The notes under the pieces were generated by a model. The model searched no databases, had not been told where the DNA came from, and was given only the letters and a program-made list of their open reading frames with translations. Shown here in pieces: positions 63,802 through 64,000 of a stretch of DNA of 64,000 nt (position 1 is the stretch's first letter; every line of letters begins with the position of its first letter). Source of the DNA: JALZAA01 sp036005605 (GTDB taxonomy: Bacteria; Actinomycetota; Acidimicrobiia; IMCC26256; JACDBD01); contig DASYQJ010000251.1 of the NCBI GenBank assembly GCA_036005605.1, positions 1-64,000 of the forward strand. The letters are read 5' to 3'. The translations under genes were made by a program, and so were the position numbers.

Positions 63802-64000
63802 TTACGAGGTGGTGTCAGCCGGCGGCGGCTCGGGAGGCGTGGAGTGGTCGGGCTTGCGAGCATCGATCTGCCGGGGGGCGTCGTCGGCGCCGTGCGAGGA
63901 GCCGACACCGTCGCCGCCGTCGTCGTCATCGTCGTCGCGGAACGCGCCCTCGATGTCGTCCCGGAAGCCCTGCTGGAACTTGCGGAACTCCCGATAGCCG
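63802..64000 (-). CDS. TatA/TatB-family protein, C-terminal part (5' end outside window)
   Basis: Only the last 65 codons are visible. The beginning GYREFRKFQQGFRDDIEGAF is the amphipathic helix following the TatA/TatB transmembrane segment, after which the tail is acidic and Pro-rich (DDDDDDGGDGVG, PPEPPPADTTS). Position directly upstream of tatC matches the actinobacterial tatA-tatC order. The start and membrane helix lie beyond the window, so TatA and TatB cannot be distinguished. Confidence 0.8.
   Translation of the reverse strand, partial: GYREFRKFQQGFRDDIEGAFRDDDDDDGGDGVGSSHGADDAPRQIDARKPDHSTPPEPPPADTTS

Overview
The window is about 64 kb of very GC-rich, densely packed bacterial chromosome. 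Gene content and gene order point to an actinobacterium: tlyA-nadK-recN-steA-mctB, pyrG-NUDIX-xerD, scpA-scpB-rluB-cmk-der, gcvH-garA-like-merR-DUF151-merR-gcvP, and helY-like helicase-tatC-tatA. As I recall it, these blocks follow the order of the Mycobacterium tuberculosis Rv1691-Rv1713, Rv1822-Rv1832 and Rv2092c-Rv2094c neighbourhoods. No mycolic-acid or sporulation genes are visible. A deep-branching, possibly uncultured lineage such as an acidimicrobial one is my guess, not something the sequence proves.

Layout. 1-14.6 kb: a partial DUF1015 gene, then TPR, HAD phosphatase, rhomboid, tlyA, nadK, recN, steA, mctB, and an envelope group (murJ, a membrane protein with a phosphatase-like ectodomain, a MraY-like transferase, a GT39-like transferase). 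14.6-20.5 kb: pyrG, NUDIX, xerD, DksA-type zinc finger, site-2-type protease, HD protein, trpS. 20.5-31.7 kb: scpA, scpB, rluB, aroH, aroA, cmk, plsC, ispH, a DUF512 radical-SAM protein, der, an acyl-CoA carboxyltransferase and a small zinc-ribbon membrane protein. 31.7-34.4 kb: a tRNA-Pro(GGG) gene followed by an accessory island bounded by duplications of its 3' end. 34.4-41 kb: ABM-like protein, DUF6766-like membrane protein, PhoX-like, gamma-glutamyltransferase, two XdhC-type proteins, SDR, CDP-alcohol phosphotransferase. 41-52.3 kb: a nucleotidyltransferase/degenerate phosphomannomutase fusion, then the glycine-cleavage and regulator block with a tandem glycine riboswitch before gcvP. 52.3-53.2 kb: RidA and MmcQ-like genes. 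53.3-64 kb: eleven genes all on the minus strand (LLM oxidoreductase, GNAT, hypothetical, lnt, DUF4193, a double ThyX-like protein, a DAGK C-domain protein, helicase, small membrane protein, tatC, partial tatA/B).

Three things stand out. First, a 28-bp sequence at 53219-53246 looks like a chromosomal dif site. It lies exactly where gene orientation switches from mostly plus to all minus, so the window probably spans the replication terminus, with xerD about 35 kb away. Second, the 5' leaders of scpA and ispH share a 50-nt, nearly identical element that can fold into an H-type pseudoknot immediately before the ribosome binding site. It matches no riboswitch class I recognise and is the best candidate here for an undescribed regulatory RNA. 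Third, the tRNA-Pro 3' end occurs three times in direct orientation and delimits two small, integrase-less elements.

The genes are mostly housekeeping: nucleotide and cofactor synthesis, chromosome segregation, ribosome maturation, envelope building, protein export and one-carbon metabolism. Many stop and start codons overlap by 4 nt (GTGA, ATGA or TTGA), which indicates translational coupling within operons.
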